DNA of 64,000 nucleotides from Polynucleobacter sp. JS-Mosq-20-D10 (GTDB taxonomy: Bacteria > Pseudomonadota > Gammaproteobacteria > Burkholderiales > Burkholderiaceae). The DNA lies in contig NZ_CP061305.1 of the NCBI RefSeq assembly GCF_018687755.1, forward strand, positions 1,921,099 through 1,985,098, read 5' to 3'. The position numbers and the translations under genes were made by a program. Numbering within the stretch: the stretch's first letter is position 1; every line of letters begins with the position of its first letter. Under the pieces are notes generated by a model. The model was given only the letters and a program-made list of their open reading frames with translations, did no database searches and was not told the origin of the DNA. Of this stretch, positions 33,806-42,302 are shown in pieces.

Positions 33806-34866
33806 ACTGACAGCTCCGCACTCTCACGATAGAAGGGTCGCGGCTTACGCTGCGCAACTGCATTAGCGATTGCACGAATATGATCTGGCGTAGTTCCACA
33901 GCAGCCACCCACTAGATTGACCAAACCATCTTTTGCAAAACCATCAACCAAACTAGAAGTAATATCCGGAGTCTCATCAAAGCCTGTGTCACTCATGGGA
34001 TTGGGCAAACCGGCATTGGGATAACAAGATACTGCAACATCGCAGATGCGAGATAGCTCAGCAATATAAGGGCGCATTAGTGCTGCACCTAGGGCGCAGT
34101 TCAGGCCAAAGGTGAGTGGTTTAATGTGGCGCAGGCTATTCCAAAATGCTTCGACTGTTTGGCCAGATAGAATTCGACCAGAAGCATCCGTGACCGTACC
34201 TGAAATCATCACTGGCAAACGCTCACCAGTTTCTTCAAAGAACTCATCTAAAGCAAACAATGCAGCCTTGGCATTGAGTGTGTCGAAAATAGTTTCAACT
34301 AAAAATAAATCAACACCACCCTCAAAGAGACCATCAATCTGCTCCCGATAGGAGGCTCGCAGTACATCAAACGTCACATTACGCGCACCGGGATCATTTA
34401 CATCCGGAGAAATACTTGCGGTCTTTGGTGTAGGCCCAATTGCACCTGCTGCAAAACGTGGCTTATCTGGCGTAGAGTATTTTTCACAGGCAGCGCGAGC
34501 CAATTGAGCGGAGATCACATTCATCTCACGAGCCAAATCAGCCATCTTGTAATCCTCTTGCGCAACTGAAGTAGCGCCAAAGGTATTGGTCTCAATAATG
34601 TCGGCACCCGCATCTAAATACTGCTCATGAATCTTGCTGATAATCTGGGGCTGGGTCAGTACCAAGAGTTCGTTATTACCCTTAATGTCGCCTGGATGAC
34701 TCTCAAAGCGTTTACTAGCAGGTAATCCACGGTAATCCGCCTCACTCAGCCTGTATTGCTGAATCATGGTGCCCATGGCGCCATCCAAAATCAGAATGCG
34801 CTGCTTTAGTAGCTCGGGAAGTGCCTGACCGCGGGTGTAAGGCTGGGATAAACCATTAGATTGCAT
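33802..34866 (-). CDS. metH: Methionine synthase, homocysteine-binding part
   Basis: A 354-residue homocysteine S-methyltransferase domain: RILILDGAMGTMIQQY, ADIIETNTFGATSVAQEDY, and the zinc ligands in LNCALGA and VGGCCGTTPDHIRAIA. It supplies the homocysteine-activating module of MetH as a separate polypeptide, and the other modules follow in the overlapping downstream gene. Together they turn homocysteine into methionine, which metK in this window then converts to SAM. The promoter region is short, only 78 bases separating it from phaM. Confidence 0.93.
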   Translation of the reverse strand: MQSNGLSQPYTRGQALPELLKQRILILDGAMGTMIQQYRLSEADYRGLPASKRFESHPGDIKGNNELLVLTQPQIISKIHEQYLDAGADIIETNTFGATSVAQEDYKMADLAREMNVISAQLARAACEKYSTPDKPRFAAGAIGPTPKTASISPDVNDPGARNVTFDVLRASYREQIDGLFEGGVDLFLVETIFDTLNAKAALFALDEFFEETGERLPVMISGTVTDASGRILSGQTVEAFWNSLRHIKPLTFGLNCALGAALMRPYIAELSRICDVAVSCYPNAGLPNPMSDTGFDETPDITSSLVDGFAKDGLVNLVGGCCGTTPDHIRAIANAVAQRKPRPFYRESAELSV

Positions 34867-34883
34867 TGCGTAACCGGGATTAA

Positions 34884-34928
34884 TCTCTAGAATCCTCTAT
34901 TGTATTGGCAATAAGCCACTTTTATCTG
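34884..34928. promoter_or_regulatory. Candidate overlapping divergent promoters for metH and phaM
   Basis: Rightwards, TTGTAT (34900-34905) and TATCTG (34923-34928) are 17 bases apart and would serve phaM with a leader of about ten bases. Leftwards, TTGCCA (34906-34911, minus strand) and TAGAGA (34884-34889) are 16 bases apart and would serve metH. The -35 boxes are adjacent, so the two promoters would compete. The matches are only fair. Confidence 0.35.
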
Positions 34929-34944
34929 ACCCGGAGCCGCCCCT

Positions 34945-35397
34945 ATGTTTGGAACTATCCCAGAATTCAATCAAAGCCTTGAAATGATGAAAACCATGTG
35001 GGGTCAGGGAGCGGGCGGGCAAACGCCAGGTCAATTCCCCTTCACCACGGACGCCGCCAAGGCTGCCGGGGGCTTTGGCTCAGCATTTCCAGGGCTTGAT
35101 ACCGACGAACTTGAAAAGCGCATCAAAGATCTGAAAAGCGTTGAAAACTGGCTTAACCTGAACCTCAATATTTTGAAGTCCACCATTCAGGGGCTAGAAG
35201 TGCAGCATGCCACCATGATGGCGCTCAAATCCTTTGGGGATGCCGTTTCAGCAAGCGCCACTGCTGCCACTGGTGAAACCTCTAAAGACTCTGGAACGAA
35301 GAAAGCTTCTAAACCACGCAAAACCGCAACACGCCGTCGTCGCAAAGCTGGCGACTCAACTTTCCTCGACGAAGTAGGTAATTCAGATGGGCAATAG
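34945..35397 (+). CDS. phaM: PhaM-like PHB-granule regulatory protein
   Basis: A 150-residue protein. The helical region LDTDELEKRIKDLKSVENWLNLNLNILKSTIQGLEVQ (shown as ELEKRIKDLKSVENWL and NLNLNILKSTIQGLEVQ) at 51-87 and the lysine/arginine-rich tail (TKKASKPRKTATRRRRK, 118-134) are those of PhaM of Ralstonia eutropha relatives. There PhaM activates PHB synthase, binds DNA through its basic tail and distributes granules. The basic tail is encoded in the stretch that overlaps the convergent metallo-hydrolase gene (residues 122-150). No phaC is in the window. Confidence 0.78.
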   Translation: MFGTIPEFNQSLEMMKTMWGQGAGGQTPGQFPFTTDAAKAAGGFGSAFPGLDTDELEKRIKDLKSVENWLNLNLNILKSTIQGLEVQHATMMALKSFGDAVSASATAATGETSKDSGTKKASKPRKTATRRRRKAGDSTFLDEVGNSDGQ

Positions 35398-36394
35398 CCT
35401 CGCCCATAGCAAATGTCATTTGGTGAATATCTAGTTCACGCCTAAATAAAACCGGCACTATCTCACGAGCAGTTGCCGGTTTTTCACATGCCCCCAGTGT
35501 TTCCGCCAAGCGCTCATCATGATGCGCCTTTAACTGACCAATCCGCGGCTTCATTCCGGTGAAAGGCTTGCCATGTGATGGCAGCACCAGAGTGTCATCG
35601 GGTAAGGGCAGGTATCGATCCAAGGAACTCAAATACAGGCCCAAGGGATCTGCATCTGGATCTGCATCGTAAACACTGACATTGGTAGAAATGCGCGGCA
35701 ACAGCATGTCTCCAGAAATCAACACTCCTAAATCTTTACAAAATAATGAAGCATGCTCAGGTGCATGACCAAATCCCATAATCACCTGCCACTCATGTCC
35801 GGCAATCAAAATCATTTCGCCATCAATGATGCGGCGATATTGCCGTGGCACACCCGGAACCATATTGCTGTAGTAATTCGAGCGAGCACGAATTTTTTCT
35901 AAATCTTCTGGTGCAATGAGTCCATGTTTTTGAAAGTGGTCAGCAGATCCACCGCCACCAGCACGTGCACCAACCGCAGCTCCACCCTCTTTATGGCTAA
36001 GCCATTGCGCAGTTAAATAATCTGTCATAGAAATCCAGAGTGGTGCTTGCCACTTCTCACAGAGCCATTGAGATAGTCCCACATGGTCTGGATGCATATG
36101 GGTCACAATCACCCTCAACACTGGTAAGCCTTCTAGTTGCGTAGCAAAGATCTGATCCCAGGCTGCTCTTGTCTCATCATTAGCAATGCCACAATCTACG
36201 ATGGTCCAGCCTTGAACACCTTCAAACTCATCCCGAAGCAGCCATAGGTTAATGTGATCCAAAGCAAACGGTAAGCGCATCCGCAGCCAGCGTACACCTG
36301 GTGCGACCTCTATTGAACTGCCCGCTTCCGGTAAAGTATCCGCTAGGGGATAATGAATAGCGCTCAAATCGCTGGATTGGTTTTTAATATTCAT
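35309..36394 (-). CDS. Metallo-beta-lactamase-fold hydrolase
   Basis: A 361-residue MBL-fold protein. The zinc motif THMHPDHVG (HxHxDH) follows the strand WTIVDCGIA, with further ligands in GFGHAPEHAS and SGDMLLPR, and the last histidine in VLPSHGKPF. A C-terminal helical domain of about 90 residues (AHLNYLLRRGKLSRQLCDDGVLRF) resembles the winged-helix tail of LACTB2-like or acyl-CoA-linked members. The substrate is unknown. Its last 29 codons overlap the 3' end of phaM on the other strand. Confidence 0.82.
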   Translation of the reverse strand: MNIKNQSSDLSAIHYPLADTLPEAGSSIEVAPGVRWLRMRLPFALDHINLWLLRDEFEGVQGWTIVDCGIANDETRAAWDQIFATQLEGLPVLRVIVTHMHPDHVGLSQWLCEKWQAPLWISMTDYLTAQWLSHKEGGAAVGARAGGGGSADHFQKHGLIAPEDLEKIRARSNYYSNMVPGVPRQYRRIIDGEMILIAGHEWQVIMGFGHAPEHASLFCKDLGVLISGDMLLPRISTNVSVYDADPDADPLGLYLSSLDRYLPLPDDTLVLPSHGKPFTGMKPRIGQLKAHHDERLAETLGACEKPATAREIVPVLFRRELDIHQMTFAMGEAIAHLNYLLRRGKLSRQLCDDGVLRFCVV

Positions 36395-36416
36395 CTATTT
36401 CTATTTTAGGTTTGCT

Positions 36417-36593
36417 TTGATAACAGCTCCATCACCTTGCATCAACTGGTGTGACATCAACCCCGACAATGGTTTTTGCCGTGGTTGCTATCGCTCACTC
36501 CCTGAGATTGCAAATTGGTCTGAACTTTCCAACTCAGATAAGCTTGAGGTTTTAGAAAAACTGAAAGCACGAAAACCTCAAGCTCCACAGTAA
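36417..36593 (+). CDS. DUF1289 small cysteine-rich protein
   Basis: A 58-residue protein starting at TTG (36417), with TAGG placed seven bases before. It reads PCINWCDINPDNGFCRGCYR near residues 7-26, with cysteines at 8, 12, 21 and 24. It then has the conserved LPEIANWSELSNSDKLEVLE, the full pattern of DUF1289. The cysteines suggest a bound metal or Fe-S cluster, and the function is unknown. It fills the space between the metallo-hydrolase gene (divergent, 22 bases) and the reductase gene (convergent). Confidence 0.78.
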   Translation: MITAPSPCINWCDINPDNGFCRGCYRSLPEIANWSELSNSDKLEVLEKLKARKPQAPQ

Positions 36594-36614
36594 GCACTGT
36601 TCATTCCCAAATGC

Positions 36615-37598
36615 TTATTTATTTACATCCACAATTAAACGGCCGCGCACATTGCCAGCCATCAGCTCTGCAGCGTACTTTATAGAATCTTCTAAATGAA
36701 TTTCGTGAGAGATCTCTTCTAAAGTTTTGAGATCTACCAACTTACTTAACTGCTCATAAGCCGCAATACGCTTTGCTTTTGCTACTGTCACACTATTAAT
36801 GCCATACAAAGTTACGCCACGCAAAATGAATGGCGCAACAGTCGATGGAAAATCCATGCCTTGAGCAAGACCGCAAGCGGCAACTGCGCCATCGCTCTTG
36901 GTTTGAGCGCAGGCGTTAGCCAATGTATGACTACCAACGCTATCCACCACTGCCGCCCAACGCTCTTTTGCTAAAGGCTTGCCAGGAGCCGACAGTGCAG
37001 CACGATCAATCACTTCACTAGCGCCCAATTTCTTCAAATAATCAGCCTCAGAGATACGTCCGGTACTGGCAACCACGGTAAAGCCCAACTTACTCAAAAG
37101 AGTAATGGCAAAACTACCTACCCCACCTGCAGCGCCAGTCACCAATACCTCGCCATCACTGGGCTTCAAGCCATGCTTTTGTAAAGCCATCACGCACAGC
37201 ATTGCTGTATAGCCAGCGGTACCAATAGCCAAAGCTTGCTTAGCAGTAAAGCCCTTAGGTAAGGGAATAAGCCACTCTGACTTCACACGTGCTTGCTGCG
37301 CTAAACCACCCCAATGACCCTCGCCAACGCCCCAGCCATTAAGCAGCACCATGTCGCCAACTTTAAATTCTGGGCTAGCGCTCTCTAAGACCTCTCCCGC
37401 AAAATCAATCCCGGGCACCATCGGAAAGCTGCGCACTACCGGGCCTTTACCAGTAATTGCCAAGCCATCTTTGTAGTTCAGCGTGGAGTAGAGCACCTTA
37501 ACCTTGACATCGCCCTCAGGCAAGCTAAGCTCATCGACTTGAGCAAGCTCAGCCCGATAACCTTGATCATCTTTATTTACCAAAATAGCCTTAAACAT
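36615..37598 (-). CDS. YhdH/AcuI-type NADPH-dependent acryloyl-CoA or quinone oxidoreductase
   Basis: 327 residues from the ATG at 37598, which has AAGGAAGAG just upstream. An in-frame ATG at 37631 lacks such a site. It is a zinc-less MDR-superfamily enzyme: YSTLNYKDGLAITGKGPVVRSFPMVPGIDFAG (shown split as YSTLNYKDGLAITGKG and PMVPGIDFAG), LNGWGVGEGHWGG, TAGYTAMLCVMAL, VTGAAGGVGSFAI and the RLIVDV end. E. coli YhdH and AcuI reduce acryloyl-CoA. The physiological substrate here is not known. Confidence 0.85.
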   Translation of the reverse strand: MFKAILVNKDDQGYRAELAQVDELSLPEGDVKVKVLYSTLNYKDGLAITGKGPVVRSFPMVPGIDFAGEVLESASPEFKVGDMVLLNGWGVGEGHWGGLAQQARVKSEWLIPLPKGFTAKQALAIGTAGYTAMLCVMALQKHGLKPSDGEVLVTGAAGGVGSFAITLLSKLGFTVVASTGRISEADYLKKLGASEVIDRAALSAPGKPLAKERWAAVVDSVGSHTLANACAQTKSDGAVAACGLAQGMDFPSTVAPFILRGVTLYGINSVTVAKAKRIAAYEQLSKLVDLKTLEEISHEIHLEDSIKYAAELMAGNVRGRLIVDVNK

Positions 37599-37685
37599 GT
37601 CTCTTCCTTTTAAAAGCGCTGCATTCTCCACAGCAAATACATAATAGGTTTATCCTAACGAGCATTGCTGATTATGGAGGTTTCC

Positions 37686-37970
37686 ATGAAAAAAATTCTA
37701 CTATTAACTACAACTTGTGGTCTAGCACTCATTGGGTGCTCATCGAGCCAAATTAATATGTCTATGGGCAATATGCGCTTGATCACCTCCAGCGCCGCAC
37801 CGCAAGAGGTAATGGATTTTGCCAGCACAACTTGTAAAAACGACTTTTACCAAGGTGCAAGCTTTCTTTCTAAGGCCGGCAAGGAATATCGCTTTAAATG
37901 CGTCAAAGCTGAAGAGAACGAAATTCTCATCCCGATTCCAGGCACTACCATTCCGGCCGCAACGAAGTAA
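37686..37970 (+). CDS. Small predicted lipoprotein
   Basis: 94 residues from an ATG at 37686 preceded by GGAGG. It starts MKKILLLTTTCGLALIGCSSS, a clear lipoprotein signal with C18 as the modified cysteine. The mature part has two further cysteines (TTCKNDF and FKCVKAEENE) that may pair, and an IPIPGTTIP end. I do not recognise a family. It lies just before a flavin reductase gene (21 bases). Confidence 0.72.
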   Translation: MKKILLLTTTCGLALIGCSSSQINMSMGNMRLITSSAAPQEVMDFASTTCKNDFYQGASFLSKAGKEYRFKCVKAEENEILIPIPGTTIPAATK

Positions 37971-37991
37971 GCCACCAAACAAATAAGCAAG

Positions 37992-38480
37992 ATGACCCCA
38001 TTTACCTCCCAAGAGCTCCGCAAGGGCTTCTCCTCCTTTGCAACCGGGGTCACAGTGATTACCTGCCTAGATGCGAACCAGCATGCTCATGGCATCACCA
38101 TCAGTTCTTTCAATACGGTTTCCTTGGAGCCGCCACTGATTTTATGGAGCCTCAAGAAGCATTCGCACTTGATGCCCAATTTTGAAGTGGGTCACAAACA
38201 ATTAATTCATGTACTAAAGCGCTCGCAAGAGGCCATGGCGATGCACTTTGCCACCGTGAAAGAAAATCAGTTCACCAGCATCCCCCATAAAATTTCAGCA
38301 AGTGGGCTTACCCAAATTGAAGGGTGCTGCGCTTACTTTGAATGCGAGACCGTATCAGTGCATACCGGCGGTGACCATAACATCATTGTTGCCAAAGTCC
38401 TCAACCTAAAGCACACTCAATCAAGTGATCCACTCATATTTGCACATAGCAAATTTATGGGTTTAGATTCATCACTATAA
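37992..38480 (+). CDS. Flavin reductase family protein
   Basis: A 162-residue protein of the FMN-binding split-barrel flavin reductase family: ELRKGFSSFATGVTVITCLD, AHGITISSFNTVSLEPPLILWSL, and later GDHNIIVAKVLNLKH. Such proteins use NAD(P)H to reduce FMN or FAD, often for a two-component monooxygenase, or serve other oxidoreductases. No monooxygenase is beside it. It is followed 22 bases later by a GST gene. Confidence 0.85.
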   Translation: MTPFTSQELRKGFSSFATGVTVITCLDANQHAHGITISSFNTVSLEPPLILWSLKKHSHLMPNFEVGHKQLIHVLKRSQEAMAMHFATVKENQFTSIPHKISASGLTQIEGCCAYFECETVSVHTGGDHNIIVAKVLNLKHTQSSDPLIFAHSKFMGLDSSL

Positions 38481-38502
38481 AAATACTCCAATAGGAATTG
38501 AA

Positions 38503-39165
38503 ATGATGCGTTTATGGGGAAGAAAAAGTTCGATCAATGTACAAAAAGTATTGTGGTGCCTTGCAGAGTTAGGGTTGGAAGAAGGTAAAGATTTTGAACG
38601 CATTGATGCTGGCCTTCATTTTGGGAAAAATCGTACGCCTGAATTTCTAGCGCTCAATCCTAATGGTTTGGTGCCAACCTTAGAAGATGCCGATCTTGTA
38701 CTTTGGGAATCCAATACGATCTTGCGATACCTTGTTCGTCAGTACGATCTATCGAAGCGCTTAACCAGCGATATTGCCTCTCAATATCAGTCTGAGAAGT
38801 GGATGGACTGGCAACTCGGAACTATGTGGCCAGCCTTACGCACCGCCTTTTTAGGGCTAACTCGTACGCCAGAAAACGAGCGAAACAACGAAGCAATTCG
38901 CAAGTCTTATCAAGATAGCAATGCACTATTCACCTTGCTGGATCAGCAACTGGCAAGCCAGCACTATTGCTCTGGAAACACATTCAGTGTTGGGGATATT
39001 CCGCTAGCACTTTGCGTAAGCCGTTGGATTCTGTTGAATCAAACCTTCCCAAACCAAACTGGTCCTCGCCCTTCTTTACACAATATAGATGCATGGATGC
39101 AGCGCATAGAAGCGGAAACAAAGTACAGTGTGGTTGCAGAAAAAGAACTGAATATTGTGAAGTAA
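38503..39165 (+). CDS. Glutathione S-transferase family protein
   Basis: A 220-residue GST. The N-terminal thioredoxin-like domain starts MRLWGRKSSINVQKVLWCLAELGL and includes LNPNGLVPTLEDADLVLWESNTILRYL, the glutathione-binding P and ES motif. A helical C-terminal domain follows (GDIPLALCVSRWI). It probably conjugates or reduces electrophiles with glutathione, whose synthesis genes are in this window. Either of two adjacent ATGs (38503, 38506) may be used. A strong terminator follows. Confidence 0.9.
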   Translation: MMRLWGRKSSINVQKVLWCLAELGLEEGKDFERIDAGLHFGKNRTPEFLALNPNGLVPTLEDADLVLWESNTILRYLVRQYDLSKRLTSDIASQYQSEKWMDWQLGTMWPALRTAFLGLTRTPENERNNEAIRKSYQDSNALFTLLDQQLASQHYCSGNTFSVGDIPLALCVSRWILLNQTFPNQTGPRPSLHNIDAWMQRIEAETKYSVVAEKELNIVK

Positions 39166-39207
39166 GGCAAAGCCCTCTTAAGCATAAGAATTGAGGGTCT
39201 CAATTAG

Positions 39208-39235
39208 AAAAGGGTGAACTAAGTTCACCCTTTTT
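39208..39235. terminator. Bidirectional terminator between the GST gene and the RND operon
   Basis: AAAAGGGTGAACT (39208-39220) and AGTTCACCCTTTT (39222-39234) are exact complements around one base, giving an 11-base-pair stem with a five-base loop, an A-run on one side and a T-run on the other. It can end both the rightward GST transcript and the leftward RND operon. Confidence 0.88.
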
Positions 39236-39259
39236 CTCTTTTTCTCTTTTACTAATAAG

Positions 39260-42200
39260 TTATTGTTGCTTGAATTTTTTCTGATGGTGGTCTGCGCCAA
39301 TAAATAAGTACATGGCTGGTACTACAAAAAGTGTAAACAGCGTTCCAATTGATAGGCCAGTAAAGATCACGATCCCCATGGATTGACGGCCCGCAGCGCC
39401 TGCACCAGATGCAATCACTAGAGGCACTACGCCCAATACCATCGCAGCAGTCGTCATCAAGATCGGGCGCAAACGCACACTACTAGCTTCTATGATCGCA
39501 TCCAACTTACTGCGACCAGCCTCTTGTAACTCATTAGCAAATTCCACAATCAAAATGCCGTGCTTACTAATCAGCCCCATCAACGTAACCAGTCCAACCT
39601 GGGTATACACATTTAAGGTTGTGAATCCCAAATTAATAAAGATCAGCGCCCCAAACAAAGCGAGTGGTACTGAAACCAAAATGACGATTGGGTCGCGGAA
39701 GCTTTCAAACTGCGCGGCCAAGACTAAGAACACAATTAAAATCGCAAAGAACATAGTCACTAAGAAACCGCCGGACTCTGCCATGAACTGACGGGACGGG
39801 CCAGCGTAATCCATGGTGTAACCGTTCGGCGCAACCTCTTTCAAAGTTTGACGCATAAACTCCAGTAAATCTGCTTGAGAAATAAATGGAGTGCTCACAC
39901 CAAATATTGTCGCTGAGTTGAGCTGCTGAAAGTGATTAATAGACTGCGGTACTACTCTTTGCTTAATTGTTGCGATCGTACGGGCCTGAATCATCTGTCC
40001 ACTAGGGGTACGTATGTAATAGTCCAGGATTTGATCTGGGTTTAAGCGGTCTACTTGCTTGACTTGCGGAATGACGCGATAAGAGCGGCCAGCAACAGAG
40101 AAGTAATTAACATAGCCGCCGCCCAGGGCAGCAGATAGTGCACTTCCAACTTGCTGCTGGGTCATGCCCAGTGCCGCTACTTTTTCACGATCAATTTCCA
40201 AAACATCTTGTGGTTTATCAATCTTCAAATCAGAGTCTACGAAAAAGAAGTTGCCGCTACGACGCGCCTTATCCAACACTGCTTGGGATACCTCGTTTAA
40301 CAATTCGTAAGACTCGGTGGTATTAATCACTACTTGAACAGGCAAGCCCTGTGCGCCAGGCAATGCCGGGAACTGGAAGGCTGCTACGCGAGCACCTGCG
40401 ATCGAATTCCACTTACTCTGCATATCTTCTTGGAACTTAGTAGCATTGCGACTGCGTTGATCCCAATCTTTTAGTAAGACACCACCAAAGCTGCTTGTTG
40501 GACTGGTGATCTGGAACATCTGCTCATACTCAGGCTCCGCTGCTGATATTTGATAAATCTGATCAGCATAAGTCTGCATCTGATTGACTGTACTGTTAGG
40601 CGGCCCCGAAGCCTGCATCAACACAATACCCTGGTCTTCTGTTGGCGCTAATTCAGAACGTGCAGTGGAGTAAAGATAAGCCACCCCACCCAGCAAAATT
40701 ACACCCATCACAATAATGACCTGCCAAGTACTCAAGAGTTCCCGCAAAGTAGCTTGATAACTGTGATGTACTTTTTCAAAAATACGATCAATCTTTTGAA
40801 CAAACGGAGAAGCCTCTTGTTCTTCAGTAAAGATACGTGAACACATCATCGGGGAAAGCGTCAAGGCAATCAATCCAGATACTGCCACTGCACTCGCTAA
40901 GGTAAAGGCAAACTCAGTAAAGAGCGCGCCCGTCAACCCACCCTGAAAGCCAATCGGAATATACACCGCGATCAGCACAATCGTCATTGCCAAAATAGGG
41001 CCGCCCAATTCACGCGCAGCAATTAAAGATGCCTCTAGCGGAGACTTGCCTTCCTTCATATGGCGGTCCACGTTCTCGACCACAATAATGGCATCGTCGA
41101 CTACCAAACCAATTGCTAAGACCAGAGCAAGCAGTGTCAGTAAATTAATGGAGTAACCCAAGACTTGCATTAAGAAGAATGTGCCAATAAGAGAAAGTGG
41201 CATCGCAATCACTGGTACTGCAACTGCGCGTGCACTTCCCAAGAATAGATAGATCACCACTGTCACAATTAACAGCGCTTCTAATAATGTGGCCACTACT
41301 TCATCAATCGAGGTGGTAATGAACTTAGTAGAGTCGTACACCACCTTACCAGACATACCAGTTGGCAATTGCTTCTGAATATCTGGCACGGCGGCACGAA
41401 CTCGTGCAGCTACATCGAGCAAGTTCGCCTGTGGTGCCACCTTGATCGCGATAAATACTGACCTCTTACCGCTAAATGCGACGTTGGTGTTGTAATCCTC
41501 GGAGCCCATAGTCACGCTAGCGACTTGATCCAAATACACAATATTGATGCCATCTTTTTTGATAACTAACTTGCGGAACTCATCAAGCGTATGCAGATCT
41601 GTGCCCGCGACCAAGTCCACTGCAACCATGTCGCCTTTTGTACTGCCAACTGCAGATAAATAGTTATTAGCTGCCATGGCGCTATAGACATCATCCGCGC
41701 CCACACCAAGCCCAGCCATCTTCTCGCGATCGAGCCAAGCGCGCAGAGCAAACTTTCTGCCACCAGTAATTTCAGCGTTTTGGACACCGTCTATAGAATC
41801 TAGCTTTGGTTTCACTACCCGCAACAAGTAATCGGTAATCGCGTTGTTTGGAATATCGTCACTATAAAAACCCATGTACATGGCTGCAGTCGATTGACCA
41901 ATTTGTACAGTGAGTACAGGTTGTTGGGCTTGCGGTGGTAGTTGATTCTTGACCGAGCTAATTTGGGTCTGGATCTGCGTCAATGCCGCATTGGAATCGT
42001 AGTTCAGCTTGAGGGTAGCGGTAATAGTTGAGAGGCCACTCACGCTCATGGATGACAAATAATCAATGCCCTGAGACTGGGCAATCGCTGTCTCTAAAGG
42101 CTGTGTAATAAATCCTGCAATCGTCTCTGGATCAGCGCCGTAGTAGGCCGTCGTAATCGTAACAATGGCATTTTGGGTTTGCGGATATTGATTAACCGGC

Positions 42201-42295
42201 AAGGATCCCACTGCCTTCAAACCAAACACCAGGACGAGTGCGCTCACTACCAGCGAGAGCACTGGCCTACGAATAAATATGTCAGTCCAATTCAT
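39260..42295 (-). CDS. RND efflux transporter, inner-membrane component (HAE1 type)
   Basis: A 1011-residue AcrB/MexF-type pump. It has the first helix NWTDIFIRRPVLSLVVSALV, porter domains with large periplasmic loops, and the proton-relay helix LALVLAIGLVVDDAIIVVENVDRHM with the paired aspartates. The second half repeats the fold, with TQVGLVTLMGLISKHGILIVEFAN and a C-terminal helix set. It exports hydrophobic compounds with the adaptor and outer-membrane protein encoded upstream in the same operon (seven bases after the adaptor). Substrates cannot be told from sequence. Confidence 0.93.
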   Translation of the reverse strand: MNWTDIFIRRPVLSLVVSALVLVFGLKAVGSLPVNQYPQTQNAIVTITTAYYGADPETIAGFITQPLETAIAQSQGIDYLSSMSVSGLSTITATLKLNYDSNAALTQIQTQISSVKNQLPPQAQQPVLTVQIGQSTAAMYMGFYSDDIPNNAITDYLLRVVKPKLDSIDGVQNAEITGGRKFALRAWLDREKMAGLGVGADDVYSAMAANNYLSAVGSTKGDMVAVDLVAGTDLHTLDEFRKLVIKKDGINIVYLDQVASVTMGSEDYNTNVAFSGKRSVFIAIKVAPQANLLDVAARVRAAVPDIQKQLPTGMSGKVVYDSTKFITTSIDEVVATLLEALLIVTVVIYLFLGSARAVAVPVIAMPLSLIGTFFLMQVLGYSINLLTLLALVLAIGLVVDDAIIVVENVDRHMKEGKSPLEASLIAARELGGPILAMTIVLIAVYIPIGFQGGLTGALFTEFAFTLASAVAVSGLIALTLSPMMCSRIFTEEQEASPFVQKIDRIFEKVHHSYQATLRELLSTWQVIIVMGVILLGGVAYLYSTARSELAPTEDQGIVLMQASGPPNSTVNQMQTYADQIYQISAAEPEYEQMFQITSPTSSFGGVLLKDWDQRSRNATKFQEDMQSKWNSIAGARVAAFQFPALPGAQGLPVQVVINTTESYELLNEVSQAVLDKARRSGNFFFVDSDLKIDKPQDVLEIDREKVAALGMTQQQVGSALSAALGGGYVNYFSVAGRSYRVIPQVKQVDRLNPDQILDYYIRTPSGQMIQARTIATIKQRVVPQSINHFQQLNSATIFGVSTPFISQADLLEFMRQTLKEVAPNGYTMDYAGPSRQFMAESGGFLVTMFFAILIVFLVLAAQFESFRDPIVILVSVPLALFGALIFINLGFTTLNVYTQVGLVTLMGLISKHGILIVEFANELQEAGRSKLDAIIEASSVRLRPILMTTAAMVLGVVPLVIASGAGAAGRQSMGIVIFTGLSIGTLFTLFVVPAMYLFIGADHHQKKFKQQ

Positions 42296-42302
42296 CTAGG
42301 AC

